DNA from: Amborella trichopoda
Lineage: Eukaryota; Streptophyta; Magnoliopsida; Amborellales; Amborellaceae
Length of the DNA: 64,000 nucleotides
Direction: 5' to 3'
NCBI RefSeq assembly: GCF_000471905.2
Contig: NW_006500065.1
Coordinates: 3,464,154-3,528,153, forward strand
Every line of letters begins with the position of its first letter. The stretch's first letter is position 1. The notes under the pieces were generated by a model, which saw nothing but the letters and a program-made list of their open reading frames with translations, had not been told where the DNA came from and ran no database searches. Positions 22,746 to 35,605 of this stretch are shown one piece after another. The position numbers were made by a program, and so were the translations under genes.

Positions 22746-23355
22746 ATGCAAATCCCGACAATACAGGGTGCAACGTTTTATCAAAAGTCGTACCCTTCAT
22801 ACATTGATCTGGTGTTGTTTCCCTCAGACTACAAGAAAGGGAAGTTTCCCCTGTTTAATGGTACCACCTCCCCACACCAGCATATCGCTCACTTCCAGGC
22901 GGCATGTAAAGAGACAGTAGCTGACGGCAGACTCCTACTCAGTCAGTTCGTTGAAACCCTTGATGGCCCAACTTTTCAGTGGTAGGCTCAGCTTCCCCTA
23001 AACTCATTACATACTTGGGAGGAAATGGAGAAGCTGTTTCACCAGCACTTCTATGAGGTTGAGAGAGAGGTTCAAACCATCTAGCTTCTCACCTTGACCC
23101 AAGATCCAGATGAACCCGTAGATCAATTCATAGCAAGGTGGAGAGATTTGGATGTTCGTCATCCCAATCCCATGCCTGAGAAGGAAACAGTTCAGACCTA
23201 TGTGCGAAACCTGCAACCTGCAATGCGAGGCCTCCAACCGACCTCCATGTCAGAGCTAATCTCTAAGTCAGTTCCAATAGAGAATCTGTCATGCCACCAC
23301 GAAGGGGTCACGACAACAGTCCTCAAGCTTGGGAAACAACTAGGGCAATGGTAGT
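22746..23355 (+). pseudogene. Gypsy gag capsid remnant (element 1)
   Basis: Fragments match the plant gypsy Retrotrans_gag domain: PSYIDLVLFPSDYKKGKFPL and SPHQHIAHFQAACKETVADG (22746-22985), then DPDEPVDQFIARWRDLDVRH (23094-23354). In life this protein would form the virus-like particle around element RNA. It follows the LTR A sequence closely. The copy is broken. Confidence 0.8.
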
Positions 23356-25860
23356 TCTCGAACCAACACCTAGGGCAGCAAACAAAAAGGGGTAATCAGT
23401 GCAGCTGTTACCGTCAGTGATCTAAAGAAGGCTGCCTCTCAGACTTTGACCTCTCCAAAGGGGTAAGCACAGCAAAGGCAATACCTCAGACAAGCAAACA
23501 ACAACCGTCATATAGCTGGGTACCCCCACCCGCAAACCTTAATTGAGATGACTATTGAACCAGACATCAGAACAAGATTTGTCCTTTTGAAAAGGAATGG
23601 GTTCCTGTGTTGCTCCGACTATTGCTGGAACAAAACATGATTGAGCTACCCGAGATCAAGTTTCCTGATCAAGCCGATTTCGATACACATGCAAGATACT
23701 GTGCTTATCATCGAATGGTTTACCACAAAAGAATGCTACACACTTAAAGATCTCATCAAGGCTTTGATCCAAAAAGGTCAGATCAAGCTCAAGGAACTCA
23801 AGAAAGCATTCAGGGCAGCAGAAGCGTCCCACGCAGTGACATTTAGGATGAAGATAAGGCACCCAGCATCCTTCGTGCCTTGTTTTCCATGATTCTTCAA
23901 GAAGGCCTCATCGTGCTGAAACCAACAAGACAACCCAAGCACCAGACTCAAGGAGTCGAGGGTTTCTGATGTCCATACCATCAGATATCGAGGCATGACC
24001 AGAGCGAATGCTCTGGCTTCCACGAGTTATTAAAGAAGAAAATGTAGAGAGGCCAAGAAGTTGATGACGCTCCAGAGAGAGATCCTCAAATCTCTCCTCC
24101 ACTAGAGGAGCCCTCGACTCAAGACCCGGGAAATGATAATTCGGACCCTCTTCTAGACTTGTTTGAGGCGATGCTTCAACAAAGGCTCGTCACTCCTAAG
24201 CCGGCAAGACAGCCCAAACACCATGCCCACTGGACTGAGAATCACTGGTGCCCATGCCATCAGATAAGGGGGACATGAGCTGAACGAATGTTATGGGTCG
24301 AAGCTGTGGTTGCGGAAAAAGTCCAGGCAGTTCACATTGCTTATGATAAACACCCACAATTCGATACTTGCACTCAAAAGATTGTCCCAGTACAAGACTC
24401 CCATGATGAAGCCTTCGATCTCACTGAACCCTTGACTTCCCAACCATGCAAGGTCCATCACGGGCAGAGCAGGCTTAAGCCTTTAAAGCAAGAAGTTATT
24501 CGTCAAGTTAAGGTTATTCACAAAGGTAGCAAGACAGACCAAGCACCTCTAAAGGTGACTAGAAGAAGACGAGCACCAAGGGCTTCTTACCGGAAGAACA
24601 GGGTTCCTCAGCCACTAGTCGAGCCAGAATTCCTCAGGCGTCTTCCTCCCCTGCCAACTTTAAAAGACTTCATTCCATTCACCACCGACCTCATTCCTTC
24701 GTCTCATCAAGAGGATACCTCTGAGTCATCTCTTACTTGAGGAACGTCCACTGAGGGTGACGATGTTAAAAGCACTCCCCAATGATCTAAACATGGGAAA
24801 GACCTAAAATACTCCCTGCACACATTCAATTCTGATGATGACCCTAAAAGGCTGCCTAGATCGGTCTAATGAGGGGAACGACCTTAAAAGTCCCTCACCT
24901 ACTGACCCCTCTCCTTCTTCCTCTTACTATTCTTCTTCTTCTTATCCTTCGTCTTATATGGTTCCTGCAGGTACAATCTTGAAATGTCCAGACTTTGGGG
25001 CTTTTGACAAAGAGCTCGAAGGAACCAATATAAGCAGGACGCACCGGAAACGACTAAAAAAGACGTTAGCCCAGGCGGCTGGATTCTTAACAGTTGCTGA
25101 TGCCTTGGCAGCTCGAGCTAAGTCAGAGCCATCCTCTTCTACAAGGAAGCACAAGAAGTCAAAGTCAAAGAAACCCTAGTGGCCTCCTGAGCTTGACTTT
25201 GAGCAGAGATTGAGAGAATCAAGGGGGTAGAGCTCCTATTCTTAGGAGGCCTACCACATGGTACAAGTCTATGAAGTATCAGCTAGCACGGGGCAAACAC
25301 CGCAGACACATGTGCAAAGATCAAGCGACTCATATGAGGGTGCCTTTGGCCTCACAATCGCTGAATCTCAACTTTCCTGTAAATTTCAAATCAAACTCTT
25401 GCAGCCTGATATGCCGTCCATAGTTGAGGTCGACTCTTCTGTGCCCCAGTTCGAGAAAGGTGTAGAAATCATGACCTACCCCAAAGCTCTATTGGAAGTA
25501 GAGATGTCAAGATCATGGGTCTCTACACTTGAGGTTAATGAGAAAGCCTTTGAGGCAAATGATGAAGAGTTGCAAGAGACCCCAGAAGAGAAGGAAGAAG
25601 GCGGTCAAGCCACAACAGATGAGCTCGAGGAGATAAATCTAGGAGATGAGGCCGACTCCAGACCCACGACCCACTTTCATCTCAGTGAATATGTCTCCAA
25701 GAGAGAGAAAATTTCCCTGCCTTCTTGTGAGCAAATCGAGATGTATTTGCCTGGCATTACCAAGAGAAGCCTGGTTTCGATGCTCAAGTCACAGTTCACC
25801 ATCTTGGCATCGATCCAACTGTGAAATCGGTCAAGTAGAAATCAAGGAGGTTGAGGCCTG
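23356..25860 (+). pseudogene. Gag tail and gag-pol linker (element 1)
   Basis: Low-complexity, charged, serine- and proline-rich fragments (24288-24740, 24835-25179, 25258-25824). One has a run of S/Y/P (SPSSSYYSSSSYPSSY) followed by a lysine-rich tail. Another is acidic, with EETPEEKEEGG-type sequence. Two related 90 bp stretches (about 23925-24015 and 24205-24295) suggest an internal duplication. I cannot point to a protease motif with confidence. Tat elements often carry long poorly conserved linkers. Confidence 0.55.
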
Positions 25861-26700
25861 ACCTCGAAATGCAGATAGATGTCGAGGTGACGAAACTCAG
25901 ACAATCAGGCTTCATTCGCGAAGTCAAGTATCCAAAGTGGCTGGCAAATGTTGTTCCAGTCAAGAAGAAGAATGGCTAAATCAGGGTTTGCATCGACTTC
26001 CACGATCTGAATACTGCCTGCCCCAAAGATGACTTCCCGTTGCCGTTCATGGAGATGCTCATTGATTCTACGGCTCACTATCAGATCTTCTCCTTCATGG
26101 ATGGATACTCCGGGTATAATAAGATATCGATGGCACTAGAAGATGAGGAAGCCACCTCATTCTTGACTCCAAACGGGGTCTTCTACTATACAATGATGCC
26201 TTTTGGATTGAAGAATACTGGTGCAACATATCAGAGAGCGATGACAACTATCTTCAAAGATATGATGCATTAGGTGGTAGAATGTTATGTAGATAACTTG
26301 GTGGTAAAATCCAAAGAGAAAGACACTTATATGAGAGACCTCGAAAAGGTGTTCGAGCGATTACGCCTTCATTAGCTTAAAATGAACCATCTGAAATGCT
26401 CTTTTAGCTTGTGCTCAAGAAAGTTCTTGGGGTACATTGTTAGACACCGAGGGCTTGAAGTTGAGCCAGCCAAGATTAAGGAAATCCAAGAAATGTCGTT
26501 ACTAACTACACTACGAGAGTTGCACTCTCTTCAAGGGCAGCTGGCGTACATCAGCAGGTTCATCTCGAACCTCTTAGGTCGCTATAAACCCTTTATGAAC
26601 CTGTTAAAGAAAGATAACCCATTTATCTGGGATGAAGCATGTCAGGCAGCCTTTAATGACATCAAACATTATCTACTCAATCCTCAAATGCTCTCTACAC
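25861..26700 (+). pseudogene. Gypsy reverse transcriptase remnant (element 1)
   Basis: Clear Ty3/gypsy RT landmarks in order: ACPKDDFPLPFMEM, FMDGYSGYNKISM, FYYTMMPFGLKNTGATYQRA, then the palm-box region and KFLGYIVRHRGLEVEPAKI, LQGQLAYISRFIS. It would copy element RNA into DNA. Among features in this window its closest relative is the RT at 53090-54180. Broken in several places. Confidence 0.9.
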
Positions 26701-27560
26701 CGATATTGGGAAGACCTTGCATCCTGTACGTGACCGCTCTCAATGAGTCACTCGGGGCATTATTAGCCCAGAACAATGACGAAGGGAAAGAAACCGCACT
26801 GTACTATCTCAGCCATAGGATGCAAGGGGCCGAGAAGAATTATCCCCCTATAGAGAAGATGTGCTTGGCCTAATCTTCGCAGTACAAAAGCTTCACCACT
26901 ACTTGCTCAGCCATGAAGTAAAACTTATATCAAAGGCAGATCCTGTAAAGTTTCTCATGACATGCCCTTGCTTGTCAGGACGTCTTACCAAATGAGCATT
27001 ATTGCTGATGGAATTTGACATCACATATGTCCCATAGAAGGCCATCAAGGGCCAAGCTTTGACTGATTTTCCCACAGCACACCCAGTACCAGCAAAATCT
27101 CCTTTATCAAGCGACCTCCCTGATGAAGAAGTATTATGTACAGAACTTGCTCACGCGTGGGAGATGTAGTTTGATGAAGCCTTCAATCTGATCAGGGAGG
27201 CATCAAAGTGTTATTCATGACTCCGAAAGGAGCAGTACTACCTCTTTCTTTCTCTCCCTCCGAAGCCGGTTCCCATAACGAGGCAGAATATCAGGCCCTT
27301 ATAATTGGGTTGGAGATAGTCTTTGACTTAGACTTGGAGTAGCTCAAGATCTATGGCGACTCTGAGTTGGTGATACGACCGCTTAAAGGAATCTATAACG
27401 TGAGAAAATACACTCTCAAGCATTATCACGATACTGCAAAATCATATATGGCTCAGTTTGATGATGTATCCCTAGGTCACATTGCGAGGAGGTTGAACTC
27501 ACATGTTGACATGCTTGCAAAACTCGGGGCTACAATTTAATTGTCGTCACTGGGGCCCAC
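26701..27560 (+). pseudogene. RNase H and additional RNase H remnants (element 1)
   Basis: The first RNase H starts with GRPCILYVTALNESLGALLA and ALYYLSHRMQGAEKNYPPIE (to about 26873). A second RNase H-like segment lies at about 27190-27540, with NEAEYQALIIGLE, IYGDSELVIRPLKGIYNVRK and LNSHVDMLAKLGA. A doubled RNase H before integrase is the mark of the Tat lineage. Confidence 0.85.
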
Positions 27561-27610
27561 GTCTATTTGGGTGACAGAATGGAGACACATCGAACTGAGA
27601 ACCGAGGTAA

Positions 27611-29003
27611 ATGCGGATGATGAGAGAAATCTCTTCTCTGAGTGACCTTCCTTATCCATTTGAAGCACTTGTATCAGCCAAAGAAGTTATCAAGACTGAA
27701 CACGAAATGGCACAGAGTCAAGGAGCTAAATTTCAAAACCAAGAACTGGAGTTCTTCGACCCAATTTGCGCTGAAATTGATAGAAGATTGGAGAGAGCCC
27801 ATCACTAATTCTATAAAATATGGTAGACTCCCTAAAGATCGTGCCGAGTGCAACAGTATGCGTCGAATGTCTACCAAGTATACCCTCCTTGAAGGAGATG
27901 CTCTCTTCAGATGGTCATTTGACGGTATTCTTCTTAGATGTGTGGATGCACAAGAAGCAAATAAGGTGTTGGAGGAAATACACTCAGGCATCTGTGGATT
28001 ACATCAATCAGGCCCCAAACTCTATGAACGGATACTCAGATTAGGTTACTATTGGCCTTTGATGATTGTTGATTCCTTAAACTATGCCAAGAAGTGCCCG
28101 GTGTGCTAAACACACTTGAGTCATGTTCATCAGCCTCCAGAGCCCTTGCACCCCATAGTGGCATCAAGGCCCTTCTCGCAATGGGGTATGGACATTGTAA
28201 GGTCTATTAACCCTCCTTCAGCAATGGGTCATGTCTTTATTCTTGCTGCGACAGATTATTTCTCTAATTGGGTTGAAACGGTCCCCCTTAAGCAACATCA
28301 TATACCGGTTTGGAGTGCCTGATCGGATTATATCTGACAGCGGCCCTCAGTTTAGAAGTCATCACATCAATCGCTTGGTTAACCAGTTCAGTTTCGAGTG
28401 GAATTACTTCACTATGTTCCACCCACGAGCCAACGAATTAGTTGAGGCTTTCAATAAGACCCTATGTAACGTTTTAAGGAAATCGGTATCGAAGATGAAG
28501 AAGAACTGCCATGAGAAACTTCCTGAAGCTTTGTGGGCCTATCGCACTACTATAAGAAATGACATTGATTCCACTCCTTATTCCCTAGTCTGCGGGTGTG
28601 AAGTACTTCTACCCCTTGAAATTCAAATCCCTTCACTGCATGTCGCTATACATCAAGGGCTAACCAAAGATGAGAGGGTCAACCTCTGTTACAGAGAGTT
28701 AGATGCACTTGATGAAAATAGATTGCAAGTCCAGCAGAATCTTGAGCTCAACCATGGGAGAATGAAGAGAGCCTTTGATAAGTCAGTCAGATCCACTCAT
28801 TCACCAGTGGGGATTTGGTTCTAGCTGTCAAAAGGCTGATTGTTATGCAAGGACTGCACAAAGGGAAGTTTGAACCCAAATGGGAAGGTCCCTTTATAGT
28901 AAAAAAGGTCTCGCCAAATGGAGCTTACATATTGGCACATCCTGATGGAGAGGAGGCAATGCCCCCTATTAATGAGCGATACCTAAAGAAATACTACCCA
29001 TGA
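27611..29003 (+). pseudogene. Integrase remnant (element 1)
   Basis: The zinc-binding part (27642-28109) reads GDALFRWSFDGILLRCVDAQ, then LRLGYYWPLMIVDSLNYAKK and CPVC. The core (28116-28824) reads SQWGMDIVRSINPP, VPDRIISDSGPQFRS and LPEALWAYRTT. The C-terminal end (28815-29003) reads LHKGKFEPKWEGPFIVKKV and closes with NERYLKKYYP, the usual end of Tat pol. It would catalyse insertion. Broken. Confidence 0.9.
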
Positions 29004-29160
29004 TGCCTACTAAAAAAGACTCAATGGGCAACAACAAGGAGTTAAAAAGGATGGTGAAAAGAAGACCAGCAAGACAGTTCAAACAAGGTCTAACTATTTT
29101 TATTGCATTGGAAGGAGTTACAAGTTACAATCAAAGCTCATTATTAGGGAGGTCAAAAAT

Positions 29161-29389
29161 CTCTTGCATTTGAGGAAAAAAGAACAGTTGTGCTAAAGCG
29201 TTACTCTTGCATCCGAGGAAAAGAAGACGGTTGACCCTCAGCGTCGCTCTTGCATCTGAGGAAAGGAGGATGGTTACAGGGCAAAAAAAAATTCCTCTCA
29301 CATCAGAAGAAAAGAGGATAGCTAACCACAACGCTGCTCTTGTATCTGAGGAAAAGATGATGGTTACAGGCCAAAGTGGTTCGCACAAT
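29161..29389 (+). repeat. Five 42-50 bp direct repeats
   Basis: Units start near 29161, 29203, 29246, 29296 and 29338 with CTCTTGCATCTGAGGAAAAG or close variants, followed by a variable GGTTAC/GGTTGA tail. They lie just after the integrase end. Confidence 0.8.
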
Positions 29390-30944
29390 AGTAGAAGGTG
29401 GAAGAGCTTTGATCAAGTATATCAGACAAACAAAGAAGACTTATCTGGTAAGGAACTGGCCTATGATAGAGATGATACCCTATTCGTCGTAAGTGCCCTT
29501 CCACAAAACAACATGGACTTCACTATTGTGCTAGAGGACATGGCTTCTAACAGACATCATCAGCCCAACCTTACCATTGGCCATCACCCTTTGGCTACCC
29601 AAGCCATTGCCATGTGTGAGAATCGTCGTGCGTTACTCTTCGCTTAGCATAACCACAATCAGGAGCAACTTACTGCCAATCATGAAAGGATCGTAAAGTG
29701 AACAACCACCGCCCCAAGTGTTCAACACCGTATGCATCATCTTGCTGGCCATGCACAATTGAGGCTAGCACATGAGGCTATAAAGCCCTTTTTTCTCTAA
29801 ATTCCAGTGCCTGTTGCACTTCTTGAGGACTAACGCCAGCTGTGACTTAAAGGGGTAACGCCGACTTTGTTGAACAAAGGGGTAGCACCAGCTAAGGCTA
29901 ATGCGGGCTGTGTTCACTGTCGCTGCACGTGTTCGCTCGTGACAGTGACCTTTTACCTTCCCGAGACTCTTCGTCTCCCCATGATCCTTCGTCTCCATAG
30001 CAACTGTGCATTTTCCCGAGACTCTTCATTTTCCTACGACGACTCGAATCCCCGACAACCTTCGTCTCCCTGCAACTGCTCGCTTTCCTCCACGACCCTT
30101 TGGTTTCTCACTGGGAAAACACTCCCGCTTGCTGGAAAACACTTCTGCTCATCACTGCTACTCTCCCACTACTCCCTGGTGATGGAAAACCACCGGGAAC
30201 CACGAAACGTTCAAGGAAATGTCTGGCAGCTCTCGCTTGCATCTTTCCCCACCACTCCGGTGACTGAGAACCTCTGCAGGAATACCTTTGTAACCCACCA
30301 GAATTCTCCCTTCTTCACCTGAACCTTCTATTCCTCAGAAGAAACTTCGACGCTCCCCGGCAAACTCTTGTGGACACCCTGCCAAAGCTGATAAACTTGC
30401 CGAAATATCTGTGGACTCGTTGAAAGTTGTCGCCGGAAGTCTCTTCTCTCTCACTGTTAAACTCTCACTCTTTTATCTTCGGTAGTACAGTAAAAATGGG
30501 GTCTTTCCCCCTTATATAGAAGACGATTCCCCAAGGTACTCCTCACAAAGCACGAATACCAGACAGGTCCCTGAAGGCCAAGCGGTAATGGGCTGGACCG
30601 AGTCGGGCCTAGAGCCGAGGCCCAAAACAGAGGCGTACTGCCGACCGTGCAACATCGACCACCAACCTTCAGATGGGCTGGACCGGATCCGGCTCAGACC
30701 CGAGGCTCAAATAGAGGCTGGCTGTATCACCGTGCGTGACTAATGCCACGTGCAACCAGCGCTGTGTGCGCCAGTACTACTACCGCTCATGACCACTCTC
30801 ACGCATGCCAGCGCTGCTCGTGCTAGTGTTATGTGCACCAATGACTATCACCGCATATGTTGCTGCTGTCCGTGGCTAGCGCTGAGCTTGATCATCACTG
30901 TGAGTACTCTACCACTATCTCTAGTGGAGTTGCATCAAAGCCGT

Positions 30945-31290
30945 AACCTTTGTCATCCCCAGTGGAGTTGCATCCAAGTCGTTCCACCTAGGCCATGACT
31001 AGTCATCCCCAATGGAGTCAAGACCAAGTCATTGTCCCTCATCCCCAGTAGGAATTACACATGTATTGCAGCTCATTGATCCCTAACGGAGTTAAGGTCG
31101 TGCTTACCCCTTCAATCCCCCGTGGGTCAGTAGTGTACTAAGCTATCTTATCCCCAGGAGTTGGGTTACCTTCCATGAGCCGATTCCCCATGGAGTTTCT
31201 TAGGGAGTCATACTTGTCCCCTAATCCCCAGTGAAGCTTGCTTCCCATCTAAAACCCATGCTATCAGTTTACCCCCAGGGAGTCAAATCA
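30945..31290 (+). repeat. Degenerate ATCCCCAGTGGAGT repeats
   Basis: About nine spaced occurrences of TCATCCCCAGTGGAGTTG-like words at 25-60 bp intervals, each with a different follow-on sequence. Weakly conserved. Confidence 0.55.
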
Positions 31291-31319
31291 CTATCCACAG
31301 ACCTACCCTCCATGAAGCT

Positions 31320-31830
31320 TCACCTACTGGGCGACCCACACCATGGTCCATGCTGCATGACCTTAAACTGCACAGCCTTGATCTAGGTGCACAACCCTCA
31401 ACTGCATGGTCCAAACTATATGACCTTAAACTGTAGCGGAGGTCTAGTTGCAGGACCCTAAACTGCATGGTCCAAACTATATGACCTTAAATTGTAGCGG
31501 AGGTCTAGTTGCACGACCTTAAACTACATAGTTCTAATTGCATGACTTTAAACTGCATAACCACGGTCCAAGCTATATGACCTTAAACCATAGTGCACGT
31601 CCTGGCCATATGATGTTAAAAGGCTTAGCATCATGGTCCAAACTATATGACCTTAAACTGTAGCGAAGGTCTAGTTGCACGACCTTAAACTGCGTGGTCC
31701 TAGTCTCACGACTCTAAACTGCATAACCACGGTCCAAGCTATATGACCTTAAACTATAGTGCACGTCTTGGCTGCAAGTCGATAAACTGCTTTGCACAAG
31801 TCCCAGAGGCATGACCTTAAACACTCCCCC
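31320..31830 (+). repeat. GACCTTAAACTG repeat array
   Basis: The word ATGACCTTAAACTG or its GACCTTAAACTG core recurs every 25-45 bp, more than a dozen times, in a higher-order pattern of about 60-70 bp (GTCCAAACTATATGACC then GTAGCGGAGGTCTAGTTGC). A short satellite of the same word lies at 32155-32245. Confidence 0.8.
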
Positions 31831-32154
31831 ACACATGTGCACATGCCCTTTACATGAGTCTTCATGTACGTCTTCCCAAACTGACTTGTCCTTATGCATG
31901 CATCACCTCCTCAGTAAATCCATTTTCCTTCATTACCATTCATCATTCCCTAGTGAGTCTCACCCATGCTCACAAAAAGACGAGCCATCCCACCACCCAT
32001 ACTCATCGTCAGCTAGTGGGTCACCACTTTTCACCTTCCATTCATATATCATCCATCTTTCATAGGCAGCCTCGTGCCATCTCCCCAAAGTGAGTCAAAC
32101 CAGCATCATACTCACTCCATCGCCTACACAGCTACCAATCATCACCACTGTGGT

Positions 32155-32245
32155 CTACATGTATGACCTTAAACTGTAGTGCACGTCCTAGGCGCTTGAT
32201 GTTAAAAGGCTTAGCACAGGTTCTGAAGGTATGACCTTAAACGCG
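32155..32245 (+). repeat. Outlying GACCTTAAAC units
   Basis: Two further units (TATGACCTTAAACTGTAG and TATGACCTTAAACGCG) separated from the main array by about 320 bp of unrelated sequence. Confidence 0.7.
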
Positions 32246-32769
32246 CCTTTGCAAAAAAAAAGAAAAGAATAACGGGCATGGTGTATACTTGAACAAGGGA
32301 ACACCATGAGTAAAAATGACGGACATGCATGGTCACAAAGCCATGAGTAAAAGAGTTTCGTAAATAAAAACCCGAGCACTGTGAAACCTTAAAAGGGCAT
32401 CGTGAGTAAAAATGGAAGATAAGGGTGGACATGGTCGAGAGGTCATGGGTAAAAGAGCCCCAACTAAAAGAAAGTTGGTGAAACCGTTCCCACGGCACCG
32501 CTTCCCAAGTCTAAGTGAAAATCTACAAAGGATGCTTGGATCAATAAATAGGTTGATGCAGCACTCGCCTCAACAAGCAGCTTCAGCCCACATTCAAGAG
32601 AAAATACCTGGTGTCACAATACTTGGACAAAAAAATTTGAGCATCAAGCAAGATTCCGTTAGCTTGAGTCCATTTACAAAAAGGACTCGAAAGGCAGAAG
32701 ACTCGCCAAGAAGGCAAGACAAGTATCATGAGGAAGAGAATTATTCCCATGAGGTCACAAACACACTTC

Positions 32770-33211
32770 AAAGTGCTAAAGACGCCCCAAGAAGGCCAAA
32801 GTCAGCCAAAAATTGAACTTTCTATGTAACAACACTACTAGCAGGGGGCATGCGTTATACCCACAATGGTCACCTCGATAAACTGAGGTACCCTGCCCAA
32901 CTGAGTGCAATTTGCTGCACCACGCAGATGAATGCCAACCAAAGACCTTTCAACACACCATCCACCACCAACAACAAAACAAACACACTAAAAAATGCTA
33001 ATGACACCCCAAGAAGGGCAAAGTCAGCCAGAACTTGGACCTGCTATGTAACAACACTGCTAGCAGGGGGTAGGGGTTATACCCACAGCGGTCAACTCGA
33101 TAAACTGAGGTACCCTACCCACCGAGTACAATCCTAGTGCACCACGCAAACGGTCACCAATCAAAGGTCCTTTAGCACACCATCCTCAACAAACAAACTC
33201 AGACCAAAATA
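32770..33211 (+). repeat. Direct duplication of about 221 bp
   Basis: Two adjacent copies (about 32770-32990 and 32991-33211) sharing CCCCAAGAAGG, AAAGTCAGCC, CTATGTAACAACACT, CTAGCAGGGGG, CGATAAACTGAGGTACCCT and CACCACGCA in the same order. Non-coding. Confidence 0.8.
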
Positions 33212-34350
33212 GGAAAACATGCCCTTCAGCATGGCAGTCGACCACCAGACGGGCCTGATTCAAACCAATGAGGTCCGTACAAAATCCTCATTTGTCAAAA
33301 TCACAATTAATCCCTTGAGGGTGAGGACTTCGACAAGATTCCCCAAAAAAAAATTTTCTCCCCTAAAGTCTCCAGGGATGGACCTGTACATTGCATCCAA
33401 ACGTCTGAGCATCATAGTTGCAACATTGCGTGAATCTCCTCATTGTTCACGTGGTCATGTGGTTTAAAAAAAAAAAGTAATAAAGTTGAAGAAAATTTTT
33501 TGACTGTTGTCCTTCTTGCTTCTCTCGAAGCACAACATTCAGCGGGGCAAGTTGTTTGAAGACATTTTTCAGCACCTTGGTCCCTGATGCGAAATAAAGA
33601 GAGAAGCCGGTCAATAAAGCCTTGACATAAAGTGGAATTCTTGATAGTCTTAGAATTACCTAAGAATGAGTCAGACTGTTCTCAAGCACTTCAAAAGGTC
33701 ACCTTCCAAGTTTCGTTGCAATCTGACATGTTTAAGGCAATGTAGACAAAGAAACAATTTCGAAAAAATTAGTCTCTAACACCTTGAAACGGACCCTATA
33801 ACTAGATATCTATTTTCAGTGCTTCAAATTGCTATGGGGCCACTGCCATTAGATCCGACACGATCGAAAAGCCATATGGGTCAAGGTTTGGCTTAATCGG
33901 ACCAAAGTTATGGGCAAAAGACCAAAAAGGGGTAGGCCGCACACTATTCCAGTATGCCCTCCCTGCACCAAATACCATTAAAGGTGGTTGTTTTTACTGT
34001 CTCGGATAGTGACTTTTGGGGGCCATATCTCACTTAGTCTGAGTCAAATCATGTTCAAATTTTGTGATCGTGTTCGTCTCGTCAAGACGAGCGTTTTGAT
34101 AAGTGGCACGTCCCATGACCACGCCTGAGCGAGAAGAAAATCTAGAGAGAATTTGTTGATCCGTGAAGAAAGTTGCAGGAAAATTAGCAGCGACACACAT
34201 CGCTAGAGCGGCCAAATCACAGGGGTCGCGTATCAGATTGACATAAAACCAGTTTCATTGAGTGCGTAAGGTCTAGGGTTATCATTGGTAATTGTAACTA
34301 TCATCAATTGAGATAGTTTTTGGCCATCCACCCATGTTTGGACCCAATTC

Positions 34351-34358
34351 TATAAATA
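34351..34358 (+). promoter_or_regulatory. TATA box in LTR B
   Basis: TATAAATA in the same context as at 20714. Confidence 0.65.
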
Positions 34359-34669
34359 CATGTTAAATCTAATTGTAAAAAGCTCTTGGCTGGTTCTTCC
34401 CTGGCTAGCTTAATTCCCCCTCAGATTTTCAATTGATTAATAGAGTTCATGTTTTTGCTTTGAGTTCATGGGTGCGTCTTGGGAAGAGAGGGGAGAGAGA
34501 AAAAAGGCTTATACCTTTCAATAAAGTAATTTTCTCTCTCTTCCTCTCATCTCTCTTTTTTTCTCTCTCCTCTCATCTCATTTCTTTATCTCTCCTCTTC
34601 TCACTTTTGCTTCCTCTCTCGTTTCTTTCTTCTTATTTTCTTGGCTTTTCTCTCTTATTCTTTATGAAC

Positions 34670-35605
34670 ACGCATGGTTGTGGCAGATTCGTGTATGTCA
34701 TCTTCTTCCTTTTCTTTCTCTAACCCACACGACGATGGCAGCACTGTGTGTGTCCCATTCCCTCTCTTTCTTCTTTTTCTCTTTCTTCTTCTTCTCGATC
34801 TTTCTCTCTGTTTCTCTCTGACTGAATGTGCATGAAAATTGCAGCGCCATGCACGAACCTCTTTCTCTCTATCTCACACACACGGCGATGGCAACGCCGT
34901 GTGCGTTTTCTTCTCTTTCTTCTTCTCTATCTCGCACATACAGTGACAACCACGCCGTGTGCGTTTTCTTCTCTCTCTTTTTCTCTGTCTCATGCACACG
35001 ATGATGGCAACGCCGTGTGCGTTTTCTTCTCTATCTTCTTTTCTATCTCACACACACGGCGATGACAATATCATGTGCCTTTTTTTCTCTCTCTTCTTCG
35101 TTATCTATCTCACACACACGACGATGGCAACACCGTGTGAGTTTTCCTCTCTTTCTTCTTCTCTATCTATCTCACAAGCACGACGATGGCAAAGTCGTGT
35201 GCGTTTTCTTCTCTTTCTTCTTCTCTATCTCGCACACATGGCGACAACAATGCTGTTTGTGTTTTCCTCTCTCTCTTCTTCTCTAGTTCACACACACGGT
35301 GATCACAATGCCATATGCATTTTCTTCTCTCTCTTCTTCTCTATCTATCTCACACACTTGGAGATGGCAACACCATGTGCGTTCTCTTCTCTCTTCTTCT
35401 CCATCTCACACACACGGTGATGGCAACATCATGTGCATTTTCTTCTCTCTTCTTCTTCTTCCTCTTCTCCTTCCCTTATTCTCTCTCTGCTATATCTTTC
35501 TCTCTATTTCTTTATGTCAGAACATGCACGATGATGGCAACGCCGTGCGCGAATCTCTCTTTCCGTTTTCTTCTCTCCTGACACCCACGGCGGTGGCAGC
35601 GCCAT
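34670..35605. repeat. Hairpin-bearing 58-60 bp minisatellite (LTR B)
   Basis: About 13 units of the type seen in LTR A, each with an ACACGGCGATGGCAACGCC-like inverted repeat and CT-rich spacer. Unit count and order differ from A, so the array has changed length since the copies separated. Low-complexity frames on both strands are artefacts. Confidence 0.85.

Larger units (their letters stand above)
29004..33552 (+). other. Long non-coding 3' region of element 1
   Basis: 4.5 kb between integrase and LTR B. It is a series of separate repeat blocks (29161-29389, 30945-31290, 31320-31830, 32155-32245, 32770-33211) with no recognisable gene between them. The frames at 29207-29647, 29867-30322 and 32412-32816 show no domain and partly cover repeats. 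TATATAGAA at about 30513 resembles a TATA box after CCCCTT, but no transcript can be inferred. Confidence 0.6.

Noticed and set aside
30505-30525. TATATAGAA as a host promoter
   Set aside because: It sits inside the repeat-rich 3' region of a gypsy element and no gene follows it.
31320-31830. Regular short repeats resembling an array with spacers
   Set aside because: The repeat word and the intervals are both repeated; no unique spacers, no cas-like gene, and a plant context.
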